This document shows positions 33,301-40,904 of a stretch of 42,469 nt of DNA, piece by piece. A program made the translations under genes and the position numbers. Source of the stretch: Streptomyces yangpuensis (GTDB lineage Bacteria > Actinomycetota > Actinomycetes > Streptomycetales > Streptomycetaceae). A model generated the notes under the pieces. The model saw only the letters and a list, made by a program, of their open reading frames with translations. It ran no database searches and had not been told where the DNA came from. The DNA is taken from NCBI RefSeq assembly GCF_001005295.1, contig NZ_LBMK01000002.1, positions 1,922,425-1,964,893 on the forward strand. The letters run 5' to 3'. Positions within the stretch are counted from its first letter, which is position 1. Every line of letters starts with the position of its first letter.

Positions 33301-33462
33301 GGGGGGCACGCGCACGAGGTCCTCGGCCGCGGGATAGTCCGTGACGGGCAGGATCGGGGTGCGGATCACGAAGTGGTCCAGGCAGCGGTACAGCCCCGAC
33401 GCCCGGGGCGCGGCGCGTCGCCGGGTGCCGGGGCCGGGACCACTGGAGGCGTCGGCTCTCAT
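30349..33462 (-). CDS. lanB: Class I lanthipeptide dehydratase LanB (full length)
   Basis: The 1037-aa product starts at ATG 33460-33462, overlapping the lanC stop by the ATGA arrangement. The N-terminal glutamylation domain shows YRCLDHFVIRTPILPV and STRPTPFGLNAGVALG (the RPTPFG signature). The C-terminal SpaB-type elimination domain has WTFVKLYGDRQEEESLL, VFLRYADPEPHLRLRLRG and the tail ELCHSYVHLHCNRLLG. LanB activates Ser/Thr of the precursor with glutamate from Glu-tRNA and then eliminates it to dehydroamino acids. Full length and both catalytic halves argue that it is functional. It is the last gene of the lanA-lanC-lanB operon. Confidence 0.92.
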   Translation of the reverse strand: MRADASSGPGPGTRRRAAPRASGLYRCLDHFVIRTPILPVTDYPAAEDLVRVPPTARIRDDEHARRAVVVSSLPLAASLLGPVRTERDRRRLESSILRYLIRLSTRPTPFGLNAGVALGRWGPVTDVRLADRPPEVHARVDMHALVHFVTDLESRTEIREATTVIANPAVLHRAGRITLSGVEAVLGANGGENVTLRATGAVTRALALARMPTAYADLADDLLETVPGATPGKVHDLLYRLWRHAFLLTDLRPPLTHLDPAGHVLDHLGRIPAAGTAAADLGELLAAIQDWERQPACTGAATFPALADHARRVTGFDTATPLQVDAVQPLAARQVSRKVADEAVRAAELLLKLTPFPFGLPQISAYRGAFEVRYGTDREVSVLELLDPVAGLGSPSLLPPVIPAKAARADTLLRLATGALHDHLTSIDLDQETIDRLALWDVAPERLPTSLDLYAMVSAPSPAAIDAGDFHLVVGPNVGAGAAGRNLGRFAGMLPGAVPALGDIAAAEQAVDSGRTLAELVYLPEKTRSANVVVRPAIRDHEVGIRTSAADGPARYIPLDQLSVRITNGRFALIWDDGTGERREISVCSGHMLNHSRAPAACQFLAEVSRDCSAQLIGFDWGPARGFPYLPRVTSGRVILHPAQWRIDDTAAHELAGQPDRFPAGFDDWRRQWRVPRYTYLTSSDAAADHRLLIDVTAQSHADEIRRALSRLGPGGSVVLQEAVPGLDDAWVSGPNGRHAVEIVVSMTRNASAPRSVPLRTSGARAAVTREDRLRPPGSDWTFVKLYGDRQEEESLLVGAVRELVRSLDRHCDRRVFLRYADPEPHLRLRLRGNPSVLVPAVSDWAGALLSDGHLSRFTFDVYDREIERYGGLMGMDVAEQLYSADSCAVLDLLSLDLAGTSRLDRTGLALLTIDDLLTGLGLSEAERLRFYHRDTPQRRLAGAEYRTRKAEFCDLLRGPPSRLISGILAQRRPHLADAARRLAELDRRRQLGNTLPELCHSYVHLHCNRLLGADRAAENTALELLYRTRHSLASGA

Positions 33463-34766
33463 GACAGCAGGAAGAACCGGTCCCAGGCGGGTGGTTCGAG
33501 GGTGACGGCGGCAAGAAGGGCGAGGGCGACCCCTGCGGCGCCTTCGAGGAGACCGGACCGGTCCTCCCGGGTGCCGTCGGGCTCGATACTGCGGTAGCCG
33601 AAGGGCGCCTGCGGCTGGTATTCGCCGAGCAGCTGGTCGACCAGGCGTCGCGCGCCGTCGCTGATCTCCTCGTCTCCGGTGTCGACGGCGAATCGAAGGG
33701 TGACCTGCAGAAGCCCGGCGATGCCGTGGCAGAATCCGGGCGAGTCGATGCGCCGCCGGGCGACGGGTCGCCGCAGTACGGCCCGCATGGCCGCGACGGC
33801 CGTACGGGTCAGGCCGGGGTCGCCGAGAGCGGTGCCGGCCAGCCAGAGGGCGCGTGCCACACCGGGGCTGCCGTAGCACCAGGCGTCGCGGCCCGCCGAC
33901 GGTATGCCGGTGTCCTCACCGAGCGGGACGACCGATGGGTACGACCCTCCTCGGGCGTCGTCGACGTGGTGCGAGGCGAGCCAGGACGCCGTGCGACGGA
34001 TCGCCTCGGTGTGCCCCGCGCGGATCGGGCCGTCGGCGTGGGCGAGGGCGAGCATGGCGAGGGGGCCGGTGATGCCGTGGGCGAGACCGCAGTTGGCGAC
34101 CGCGGTCCGGTACCGGTCGCGGATGCTCTCGTCTGCGATGAGGGCATGGGGGGTGTGCCAGGCGGGGACCCCTTCGACGGCACGGGACAGGTCCACGAGC
34201 CAGGCGAGCACGGTGTGGAGAGCACGGTCCCGGGCTGGGCCGGTCGGCCGGGAGTGGAGGTACGCGGCCACGCCGGTCCACCCCGACACGAGGTCGAACG
34301 TGCCGACGGCGAGGCCCTCCCCGGTGACGGCGGGAAGTCGTCGGGGAATCCTGGTGTACAGGCTGTCGTCGATGTCCCCGAGCAGGTCCCGGTACCTCTG
34401 CCCGCCGTGTGCCAGATACGAGGTGGTGAAGGCCACTCCGGTCAGGCCGGCGAAAAGTCCCAGGGCGCTCACCGGGTTCGACGCGGTGCCGTCGACGGCG
34501 CGGCTGAGGTGGTGGTGGGCCACGAGGTCCCAGCCCTCGCCGGGCAGGCACCGGTCGAGGTGTCCGAAGGCGAGTGCGAGGCCACACGTTCCTTGGGCGG
34601 CGCTGTGGGCCGTCCACCGAGGACGTCCCTGGAGCGGTGCCGTACGGGCCACTTCCTCGACGATGTCGGGGTCACGCAGCCGCGAGAGCACGTCCACAGA
34701 GACGGCACGCACCATGGCGACGGTCTGCGGATCGCCGATGGCCGGCTGCCAGACGGAAGGGACCAT
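33459..34766 (-). CDS. lanC: Lanthionine synthetase C-family cyclase
   Basis: The 435-aa product starts at ATG 34764-34766, which shares a base with the lanA stop. The alpha-toroid layout is recognisable. Zinc ligands are present: Cys297 (WCYGSPG) and Cys346-His347 (FCHGIAG). The active-site His region is CGLAHGITGPLAMLAL. The C-terminal stretch RSGLLEGAAGVALALLA also fits. LanC adds Cys thiols to the dehydroamino acids made by LanB, closing (methyl)lanthionine rings. The ATGA overlap with lanB indicates coupled translation. Confidence 0.93.
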   Translation of the reverse strand: MVPSVWQPAIGDPQTVAMVRAVSVDVLSRLRDPDIVEEVARTAPLQGRPRWTAHSAAQGTCGLALAFGHLDRCLPGEGWDLVAHHHLSRAVDGTASNPVSALGLFAGLTGVAFTTSYLAHGGQRYRDLLGDIDDSLYTRIPRRLPAVTGEGLAVGTFDLVSGWTGVAAYLHSRPTGPARDRALHTVLAWLVDLSRAVEGVPAWHTPHALIADESIRDRYRTAVANCGLAHGITGPLAMLALAHADGPIRAGHTEAIRRTASWLASHHVDDARGGSYPSVVPLGEDTGIPSAGRDAWCYGSPGVARALWLAGTALGDPGLTRTAVAAMRAVLRRPVARRRIDSPGFCHGIAGLLQVTLRFAVDTGDEEISDGARRLVDQLLGEYQPQAPFGYRSIEPDGTREDRSGLLEGAAGVALALLAAVTLEPPAWDRFFLLS

Positions 34767-35137
34767 CAGGCTTCCTGCCGGGGGTGCTCGACGACTCGGC
34801 GGATGACATGCTCACCGGCGACCTTGCGAGTGACCCCGTCGGCCCGGACCTGGCTGACCTCCAGCACGTAGTGATCCTCGTAGAGACTGCGGGCACACTC
34901 CGAAGTGCAGGAACCGCAGGTCTCACAGGTCTCGGTCTCGCTGCGGGCTTCGAGCGCCGGGCAACTGCCCGCACAGGTGCTGGCACAGCTGTTCGTGCAT
35001 TCATCGCCACAGGTACTGGCACAGCTATGGGTGTCCTGGACGACGAACCTGTCCACTTCCCGCGTCGTCATCTTGACCCGGATGTCCAGGTCGAACTGGT
35101 CACCGTTGTACGTAACGTATGCTTGCTCGTCGTTCAT
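34766..35137 (-). CDS. lanA: Unusual lanthipeptide precursor: FDLD leader, central Cys-rich core, long C-terminal tail
   Basis: The 123-aa product starts MNDEQAYVTYNGDQFDLDIR at ATG 35135-35137, with GAGGG upstream. FDLD at 15-18 is the class I leader recognition motif. Residues 39-59 carry six Cys at exact four-residue spacing (39, 43, 47, 51, 55, 59), interleaved with Ser/Thr (CASTC, ECTNSC, CASTC, CAGSC). A second cluster has Cys 71, 74, 77 and 81 (CETCGSC, TSEC). The remaining 40 residues (RSLYEDHYVLEVSQVRADG ... HPRQEA) have no Cys and look like a folded or follower domain. Known class I precursors are usually 50-70 aa with the core at the C-terminus, so this layout is atypical. It ends at TGATG with lanC. 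Confidence 0.75.
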   Translation of the reverse strand: MNDEQAYVTYNGDQFDLDIRVKMTTREVDRFVVQDTHSCASTCGDECTNSCASTCAGSCPALEARSETETCETCGSCTSECARSLYEDHYVLEVSQVRADGVTRKVAGEHVIRRVVEHPRQEA

Positions 35138-35319
35138 GACTCGACCCTCGACATTGTGGTCACCGAGCAATGCCCCTACTTCTACGATGGCACCTCGGGC
35201 GAAGGTCGCAACCCGCCGGCCCGGGCCCCGCCGGCCCGGGCCCCGCCGGCCCGGGCCCCGCCGGCCCGGGCCCCGCCGGCCCGGGCGTGCCGGGCCGGCG
35301 TTCCTGGGCGTCGCGCGCC
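35138..35319 (-). promoter_or_regulatory. Region upstream of the lan operon
   Basis: Read toward lanA, this stretch includes the 15-bp repeat and then about 75 bp of less GC-rich sequence that should hold the promoter. CACAAT 18-23 nt before the lanA start could be a -10. No regulator gene is adjacent. Confidence 0.35.
35213..35287. repeat. 15-bp tandem repeat CCGCCGGCCCGGGCC, 5 copies
   Basis: Copies start at 35213, 35228, 35243, 35258 and 35273; only the last base of the fifth copy differs. The unit is entirely G and C and self-complementary (GGCCCGGGCC), so it can fold back. One frame would read a collagen-like Pro-Gly-Ala repeat, but it lies past the end of the broken DUF6585 gene and is probably not translated. 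Confidence 0.95.
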
Positions 35320-36118
35320 TCACACCGCGCGCTTGACGAGTTCGGTGATCCGTGTCTCGACCTCGGGTGTGACTTCGGTGAGGGCGGAGAACACCACGCA
35401 CCCACGACCCGGTGCCGACCCCGGTGGTGCGTACGGGCCCGCCCCATCAGGTGCCGGCACAGCCGCAGGAACAGATCCGGATTGGCGATGCTCTGCAGGT
35501 CCGCGCTGTCCACCGTGGTGCGCTTCAGGCTCCCGTTGAAGATCAGCGTGCCGCTGTACGAGGAGATCTCCGTGATCTGCGACCAGGGGGCGGAGTGCTT
35601 GCGGCCCGACAGGACGTGCTGGTCGACCTTGTAGGCCCCGAAGTCCACGGTCCCGCCCCGTTCGAGGGCCGCGAGCACCTTCGGCAGCTGGGCGCGCGTG
35701 ACCGTTCGCAGGATGTGCTCACCCCAGACGTCCGGCCACAGGAAGAGGGCACCCTGCACCAGCGAGGTGATGCCCAGCGCCCGCTTCTCGTCCTTGAGGA
35801 ACACCCGGGTGCCCGGACCGATGTTCACCGCCGCGCCCTGCGGGTCCAGCAAGGTGTACCGGGCGTCCCACGGGACGCCGTTGCGGGTGCTCAGGTACCG
35901 CAGCACCCGCACCGTGTCCCAGACGTACGCGGCCGCGAACCCCTCGGGGCCCGTCACCACCGTGCGCCGTCGTAGAGGTAGAGCCGCGACGCGTTGTGCT
36001 TGCCGAACAAGCGGCTCTGCTTCATCCGGAAGGTCCGCTGCCACTGCCCGAGGCCGCGGTCCGCCGCCAGCGCGGCTGCCTCGCCGGTCGGCTGCTCGTA
36101 GGTGTCCCGTTCGTTCAT
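35320..36118 (-). pseudogene. Frameshifted DUF6585-like gene
   Basis: The start ATG at 36116-36118 (GAGGGG 9 nt upstream) opens a frame reading RGLGQWQRTFRMKQSRLFGK and NASRLYLYDGAR, then hits a stop at 35954-35956. Similarity continues at once in the next frame (VVTGPEGFAAAYVWDTVRVL, YTLLDPQGAAVNIGPG, ALGITSLVQGALF, WGEHILRTVTRAQLPKVL, GTLIFNGSLKRTTV), and appears to shift again near 35420 to a C-terminus reading VVFSALTEVTPEVETRITEL. Both shifts equal one-base losses. A DUF6585-like protein of unknown function is implied; assembly error is the alternative. Confidence 0.7.
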
Positions 36119-36193
36119 GCTCGTCATCCCCTCACTTCGCGCCGTCCGTTCCCCGACCCGGGCCCGGGCCCTCCCCGGGGCCCTGGTCCCGGG

Positions 36194-37321
36194 TCAGCCC
36201 GCTGAGGCGAAGGCGGCTTCCAGACGCGGCACGTAATCGGTGAGCGCGGGGGCCCAACAGCCGTAGTTGTGACCGCCGTTGCAGCTCGGCGAGAGGGAGG
36301 TGCCGTTGCCGTAGTCGACGAGCCGGCTGGGGATGCCCAGTCGGTCCAGGCGGCCCTTGACCGTGTGCGAGGCGGCTGCGGTGTGGACGTCGATGACGTC
36401 GTTGTTGCCGGTGTAGAGCGTGATGGCGGTGCCCGACAGCCGGGCGAGGTTGGCCGGTGCGGCCGGGTCGACCGCGTTCCACACCCGGTCGGCCCCGAAC
36501 ACCGGGTACGGGGAGCCGAAGATCGCGTCGCTGTCCACGATCGGGCCGTAGCCGGTGCACCGGCCGGAGCCGGCCGAACCGGACGTGGTGCTCGCGCACC
36601 AGGCTCCCGTCAGGTTGAGTTCGGTGGCCAGGACGGCCGCGCGGACCTGCCACATGCCGAAGTCGATGCCTCCCGAGAGGGCGGCCACGTGTCCGAACAG
36701 GTCGGGGCGGGCCTGTGCGTAGTGGAGGGCGCCGAAGCCCCCCATCGACAGCCCGACCACCGCCCGGTGGGCCGGGCCGGTACGGGTGCGCAGGTTCGCG
36801 TCGATGAACGGGACGACCTGGGAGAGGTGGAAGGTCTGCCAGTTCGCGGCCCCTTCGGCGGTGTTCTGCATCACCCAGTCGGCGTACCAGCCCTTGAGCC
36901 CGCCGTCCGGCACCACCGTGATCATCGAGTCCGAACGCAGCGCGGGCGCGGCCGCGACGTCGTCCACGGTGCCGCCACCGCCGTGCAGGAAGTACGTCAC
37001 CGGCCAGCGCCGGTCGGGGTCGGCGCCGTAGGCCGAGGGCAGCAGGATGCGGATCCGGTGCTTCCCGGAGACCTGCGGGGTGGTGACGGTGAGGGTGAAG
37101 TCGGTGGGGCTGTGCACCTGTGTGTCCTCGGGGACCAGCCTCAGACCGTGGCCGTCGGTGAAGACGGGGATCTCGGCGTCCAGGGGAGCGGCGGCGGTGA
37201 CCGACGGCGCGGCGGTCAAACCTGCGGCGGTCGGCGCCGCGGCGGCGAGTGCCGCGCCGGGGCCGAGCAGAGCGGAGAGCGCGAAGGCCGCGCCCAGTGC
37301 GGTGATGCGATGGGACGTCAT
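36194..37321 (-). CDS. Secreted esterase (putative esterase/antigen-85-like alpha/beta hydrolase)
   Basis: The 375-aa product starts MTSHRITALGAAFALSALLG at ATG 37319-37321, with GAAGGG upstream. A Sec signal peptide ends near residue 28 (GAALA). The hydrolase core has YFLHGGGGTVDD (oxyanion region), nucleophile elbow GLSMGGFGALHY, and a late His region (SPSCNGGHNYGCWAP). These fit the esterase-D/antigen-85-like family of secreted acyl-ester hydrolases. The substrate is unknown. It is monocistronic. Confidence 0.9.
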   Translation of the reverse strand: MTSHRITALGAAFALSALLGPGAALAAAAPTAAGLTAAPSVTAAAPLDAEIPVFTDGHGLRLVPEDTQVHSPTDFTLTVTTPQVSGKHRIRILLPSAYGADPDRRWPVTYFLHGGGGTVDDVAAAPALRSDSMITVVPDGGLKGWYADWVMQNTAEGAANWQTFHLSQVVPFIDANLRTRTGPAHRAVVGLSMGGFGALHYAQARPDLFGHVAALSGGIDFGMWQVRAAVLATELNLTGAWCASTTSGSAGSGRCTGYGPIVDSDAIFGSPYPVFGADRVWNAVDPAAPANLARLSGTAITLYTGNNDVIDVHTAAASHTVKGRLDRLGIPSRLVDYGNGTSLSPSCNGGHNYGCWAPALTDYVPRLEAAFASAG

Positions 37322-37485
37322 GACGAACCCTTCATCGTGGACGGAAGCTCGCACCGCGGGGACGACCCGCCGCGAGCCGGAGTCCCGATGCTGGCCCCCC
37401 GAGCCACGCGGTCACCAGGCCATTCGACCGGCCATCGATGACCGGCCGCCGGACGAGGGGCCGGCGGCCAGGTGCTCGCCCCCGG

Positions 37486-40095
37486 TCAGCCGTTCTCCCC
37501 GTCCCCGGCCACAGGACTCCCGGCCACAGGACGTCCGGCGGCAGGAAGCCCTGTGGCAGGACGCCCGTCGCCGGGACGTCCGGCGTCAGGGCGCCCGTCG
37601 GGGGAGGCCGGCCCGAACGCCGCCGGCGTGAAGTCCCGGTGCGCGCCGCGGAAGGCACGGCCGAGGTGGTGTTGCAGCCGCTCGTGACGGAACTGGTAGA
37701 CGGCCCCGGTCTGGCGCAGCACCCCGCGCCGGTAGGCGTCGTCCAGGAACGCGGCCGGGTCCGCGGGCAGCCGCCCGGCCAGTGGGAGCCAGATGCGCGC
37801 CAGGACGATCCACTGGCCCCAGGCCGTGAAGGCCAGCACATAGGCCGCCGTCCCGCCCAGGCCGCAGACCGTCCCGATGAACAGGCTGTCCTGGACACCC
37901 CAGTTGAGCGGACCGATCACCGTGCGCAGCACCGCGACCACCAGATACCCGCCGAAGGCGATGGCCAGGGTGAGCGCCACGGCCAGGACGAGGAACTGGC
38001 GGCCCGCCGTCGCACGGTTCGAAGCCAGCAGACTGACCGGGGTGGCCGCCGTGGAGACGTCCACGGGCGCTTCGAGCGCGGCCATCAGCCCGAAGACGAG
38101 ACCGGCGGCCGGCCCGAAGATCAGCACGAACACCAACATGTTGATCAAGGTGCCCAGGATGACGTCCGGGTGGGCCAGCGGCGTGCCGGCGGCCAGGGCA
38201 CGCTGAAGGGTGAGGGCACACGCGCACCCGATGCCCATGACGGTGCCGCCGATCAGGCCCTGCCCGAGCCGCGCGAAGAAGGTACGCGACGACCGGCGGC
38301 CGAGACCGGCGTGGGAGGCGCGCAGCGTCAGCCGGACCCGGGTCGGCTCGAAGGCCGCCGCGCCACCGGACCGGTCGACCATCGCGTAGACCGCTCCGAA
38401 ACCGAGACCCGCGGCCGGCCCCATCAGAGCACCCTGCAACAGGAGTTCCCCGGCCGGCAGCGGCACGAGCAGCAGACCCACCGACCAGTCGGCCAGCGCG
38501 ACGACCACGGCGGTCGCCAGCACGAGGGCCACGGTCCGTGCCGTACGGGACAGCTCATGGCCCAGCTGCCACCACGCGAGGTCGTGGCGCTCACGGTCCG
38601 TGCGGACAAGATGGTGGGCGAGGCGGCCGAGCCAGCGCTCGGCTCGGACGGCGTCCGCGTACCGGGCCCCGGACCGCGTACCGCCCGTGTCCCGCTCCGG
38701 GGCGCGGCGGCGGTATACCGCGGGCACGAAGCCCGCCAGCAGGTGCTCGCTCAGACTCCGCACGGAGGGGAACCGCTCACCGTCCAGGAGTTCGGCCGGA
38801 TCGCGGTCGCCGGACTCGCTGTAGAGCGTACGGGCGAGGACGACCATGAGCGGGGTGGTCAGGACCGCGGCCAGGTTCCGGTGCGCGGGGCCGGGGCAGG
38901 TACGCAGCTCCGCGAGGACCGTGTCCCACGCGGAGCCGGGGGGTACGGCGTCGTCGCCCGCCCGGGCGGACGGGACACCGCGGTCGGTGCGTGGCAGGTA
39001 GTCGGCGAGGTCCTCGGGCGTCAGGTCGGCCAGCTCGATGCAGCCCGCCCAGACCAGCGGTGCGTGCGCCGCCCGGACGGCCTCGGCGTACTCGTCGCGC
39101 CGGCTCGTCAGCACGAGCGGCGCGGCGGTCGCGTTGAGAGCGTCCAGGGCGTCGCGCCGCAGCCCCTCGCCCATCTCGTCGAACCCGTCCAGCACCGGAA
39201 GCACGAGGTCCCCGTCGACCAGCGCGGCGGCCAGGGTCGCCCCGCCCGGGCCCCGGCGGGCCAGATGCGGATGGTCGCGCAGCAGCCGGCCGACCAGCCA
39301 GTCCCGCAGCGCGGTCGTCGACGGGTCCCACGACCCGACGCTGAAGACCACCGGCACGCGGCGGTGCGCGGCCGACGCCCGGGTCTCCAGGAGGTCCAGC
39401 GCCAGCCTGATCGTGAGGACGGACTTCCCCGAACCCGCCCGCCCCAGGACGACCAGCCGCCCGGAGGGGATCCTGAGGTACACCTCGGCAAGGCTGCGCA
39501 GATCCCCGTCCAGGTCCACCGCACGCGGCGGCTCACCCGGTCCGAGGCGCTGGATGTTCTCCGCCCGGTCGGTCAGCGCGGCGGGCGCCGGCGTCCACCG
39601 TACGGGCAGCGGGAACGGGTCGTGCACGCGCCGCTGCGCCTCCTCCCGGCGCCAGCGGCGCCGGACCTCCACGGCCAGTTCCTCCGCCGCCTCGGCCAGC
39701 CTCCCGTGGACGGGAAGCCGGTCGGGCACTCGCTCCGGCACCCGGTCGGGCGCCGGACCGGGCGGGGCGGCCGCCTCCGCTGGCACCGCCGGCGCCTGCG
39801 CCTGCGCCGGCTCGCGGCCGGGACGGGGGTCCGCGTCGGGACCGGCGGCCGGCTCGGCGGTGGCAGCGGCGGGTGAGCCGGCGAGGGCGGCCGCCAGCAG
39901 CAGACGGTCCCTCTCCTCCAGGCCGAGCGCGTCCGCGAGCAGGTTGAGCGTTGCCACCCGGTGGTTGGTGGACCGGTCGTTCTCCAGCCGGCGAATGGTA
40001 CGGACGCTGACCCCGGACCGTTCGGCGACCTGCTCCTGCGTCAGGCCCGCCCGCTCGCGCAGCCGTCGTAACAGCGTGCCGACGTCCTCTGCCAT
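37486..40095 (-). CDS. XRE-HTH / NACHT NTPase / multi-pass membrane protein
   Basis: The 869-aa product starts MAEDVGTLLRRLRERAGLTQ at ATG 40093-40095, with GGGGGA upstream. Residues 5-60 form an XRE helix-turn-helix (EQVAERSGVSVRTIRRLEN). A Pro/Ala-rich linker follows. The NACHT domain has Walker A GRAGSGKS (Lys224) and Walker B-like LVLPVLDGFDEMGEG (about 300-312), with LTSRRDEYAEAV (sensor-like) beyond. From about 510 to 740, six to eight hydrophobic segments follow (TARTVALVLATAVVVALADW, LIGGTVMGIGCACAL and others). The C-terminus ends in Gly-Arg-Pro repeats. The product joins a DNA-binding head to a membrane tail via a STAND ATPase. Confidence 0.88.
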   Translation of the reverse strand: MAEDVGTLLRRLRERAGLTQEQVAERSGVSVRTIRRLENDRSTNHRVATLNLLADALGLEERDRLLLAAALAGSPAAATAEPAAGPDADPRPGREPAQAQAPAVPAEAAAPPGPAPDRVPERVPDRLPVHGRLAEAAEELAVEVRRRWRREEAQRRVHDPFPLPVRWTPAPAALTDRAENIQRLGPGEPPRAVDLDGDLRSLAEVYLRIPSGRLVVLGRAGSGKSVLTIRLALDLLETRASAAHRRVPVVFSVGSWDPSTTALRDWLVGRLLRDHPHLARRGPGGATLAAALVDGDLVLPVLDGFDEMGEGLRRDALDALNATAAPLVLTSRRDEYAEAVRAAHAPLVWAGCIELADLTPEDLADYLPRTDRGVPSARAGDDAVPPGSAWDTVLAELRTCPGPAHRNLAAVLTTPLMVVLARTLYSESGDRDPAELLDGERFPSVRSLSEHLLAGFVPAVYRRRAPERDTGGTRSGARYADAVRAERWLGRLAHHLVRTDRERHDLAWWQLGHELSRTARTVALVLATAVVVALADWSVGLLLVPLPAGELLLQGALMGPAAGLGFGAVYAMVDRSGGAAAFEPTRVRLTLRASHAGLGRRSSRTFFARLGQGLIGGTVMGIGCACALTLQRALAAGTPLAHPDVILGTLINMLVFVLIFGPAAGLVFGLMAALEAPVDVSTAATPVSLLASNRATAGRQFLVLAVALTLAIAFGGYLVVAVLRTVIGPLNWGVQDSLFIGTVCGLGGTAAYVLAFTAWGQWIVLARIWLPLAGRLPADPAAFLDDAYRRGVLRQTGAVYQFRHERLQHHLGRAFRGAHRDFTPAAFGPASPDGRPDAGRPGDGRPATGLPAAGRPVAGSPVAGDGENG

Positions 40096-40244
40096 CCCAC
40101 ATCCCCCTGGCTCACCGGTAAGAACGGCGGTGAGCCTACCCGTGGCCACCGGTCACCAATGGCCGGGTCCCTGACCTGTGCGGCCGCGGCCGCCCGGGAC
40201 ACCATCGTCAGCGGCGCCACCCCGACGGAAGGCGAGGAGCCCAC

Positions 40245-40427
40245 GTGCCCCACCGCTGCTGGTGGGCCGAGTGCAGCTTCAAGACCCCCTGGCTCGCCGA
40301 GCCCGAGGGACTCGGCCGCCTCGCCGAGCACTACGCCCTCAGACACCCCGGCACCGCCCCCGGCGGCCACATCGAGACACGCAGGGGCGCCCGGGCCACA
40401 CGAACGACACTCCAAGGAGTACGAGCC
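40245..40427 (+). CDS. Alternative N-terminal extension with zinc-finger-like Cys/His spacing
   Basis: A GTG at 40245, with GAGGAG 6 nt upstream, opens a frame in phase with the membrane protein at 40428 and no stop between. The first 35 or so residues read PHRCWWAECSFKTP then LAEHYALRHPG, giving Cys-X4-Cys and His-X4-His. A linker of about 25 residues then joins the downstream Met. Either a 199-aa fusion is made or only the short form, or the zinc-finger gene has lost its own stop. Both starts have good ribosome sites. Confidence 0.5.
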
Positions 40428-40844
40428 ATGAACGATTCCCCTCACATGCCGCGGCCGGCAGCGGCGACCGGCGCGGGCGCCCTGGGCATCGCCGCCGGTG
40501 CCGTCATCGCCGGCTTCGCGGTGCTCCTCCTGCTGCTCCTCACGGACGGCAACGGCTTCGGCCTCTTCGGCCTGCCCGTCCTGGCCCTCGGCGTAGGCCT
40601 GCTGCGGGGCGGTGGCCGGGTGCTCGCCGGCAGGACCGACGCGGGCGACCGCCTGAGCCGGCTGGCCCTGATCCCGGCGACCGTCTCCGGCCTGGCCATC
40701 GGCGGCATGGTCGCCGGAGCCGACTGGGACCGCGACGGCACCCTCACCCAACTTGCCGGATTCATCATCACCTTCCTCCTCTCCGCCGTCCTCATCACCC
40801 TGTGCGGCCGCCCGGAGACGAAGACCTACCTGGGCGAGTACTGA
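40428..40844 (+). CDS. Four-helix small membrane protein
   Basis: The 138-aa product starts MNDSPHMPRPAAATGAGALG at ATG 40428, with AAGGAG 8 nt upstream. Four hydrophobic segments are seen: about residues 13-37 (LGIAAGAVIAGFAVLLLLLL), 44-60, 80-97 and 110-130. The polar loops and charged C-terminus (RPETKTYLGEY) suggest an integral membrane protein of unknown function. It is divergent from the NACHT gene (333 bp between starts). Confidence 0.75.
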   Translation: MNDSPHMPRPAAATGAGALGIAAGAVIAGFAVLLLLLLTDGNGFGLFGLPVLALGVGLLRGGGRVLAGRTDAGDRLSRLALIPATVSGLAIGGMVAGADWDRDGTLTQLAGFIITFLLSAVLITLCGRPETKTYLGEY

Positions 40845-40904
40845 GAAGCGGCCCGCCTGCCTGCAAGGGTGCTTGCCCGCGGCCGCGGTCCGGCAGCCGG
40901 CCTT

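Noticed and set aside
35132..35152. A 6-aa upstream frame (MSRVES) whose stop overlaps the lanA start
   Set aside because: Too short and without its own ribosome site; probably coincidental, although translational coupling cannot be ruled out.
35160..35300. A collagen-like Gly-Pro-Ala protein tail encoded by the 15-bp repeat
   Set aside because: It lies downstream of the probable frameshifted end of the DUF6585-like gene and its frame runs antisense or out of phase with all supported domains.
37438..39876. An 812-codon plus-strand open frame opposite the NACHT gene
   Set aside because: Its translation is Gln/Arg/Gly-rich low complexity, while the minus strand encodes a clear HTH and NACHT domain.
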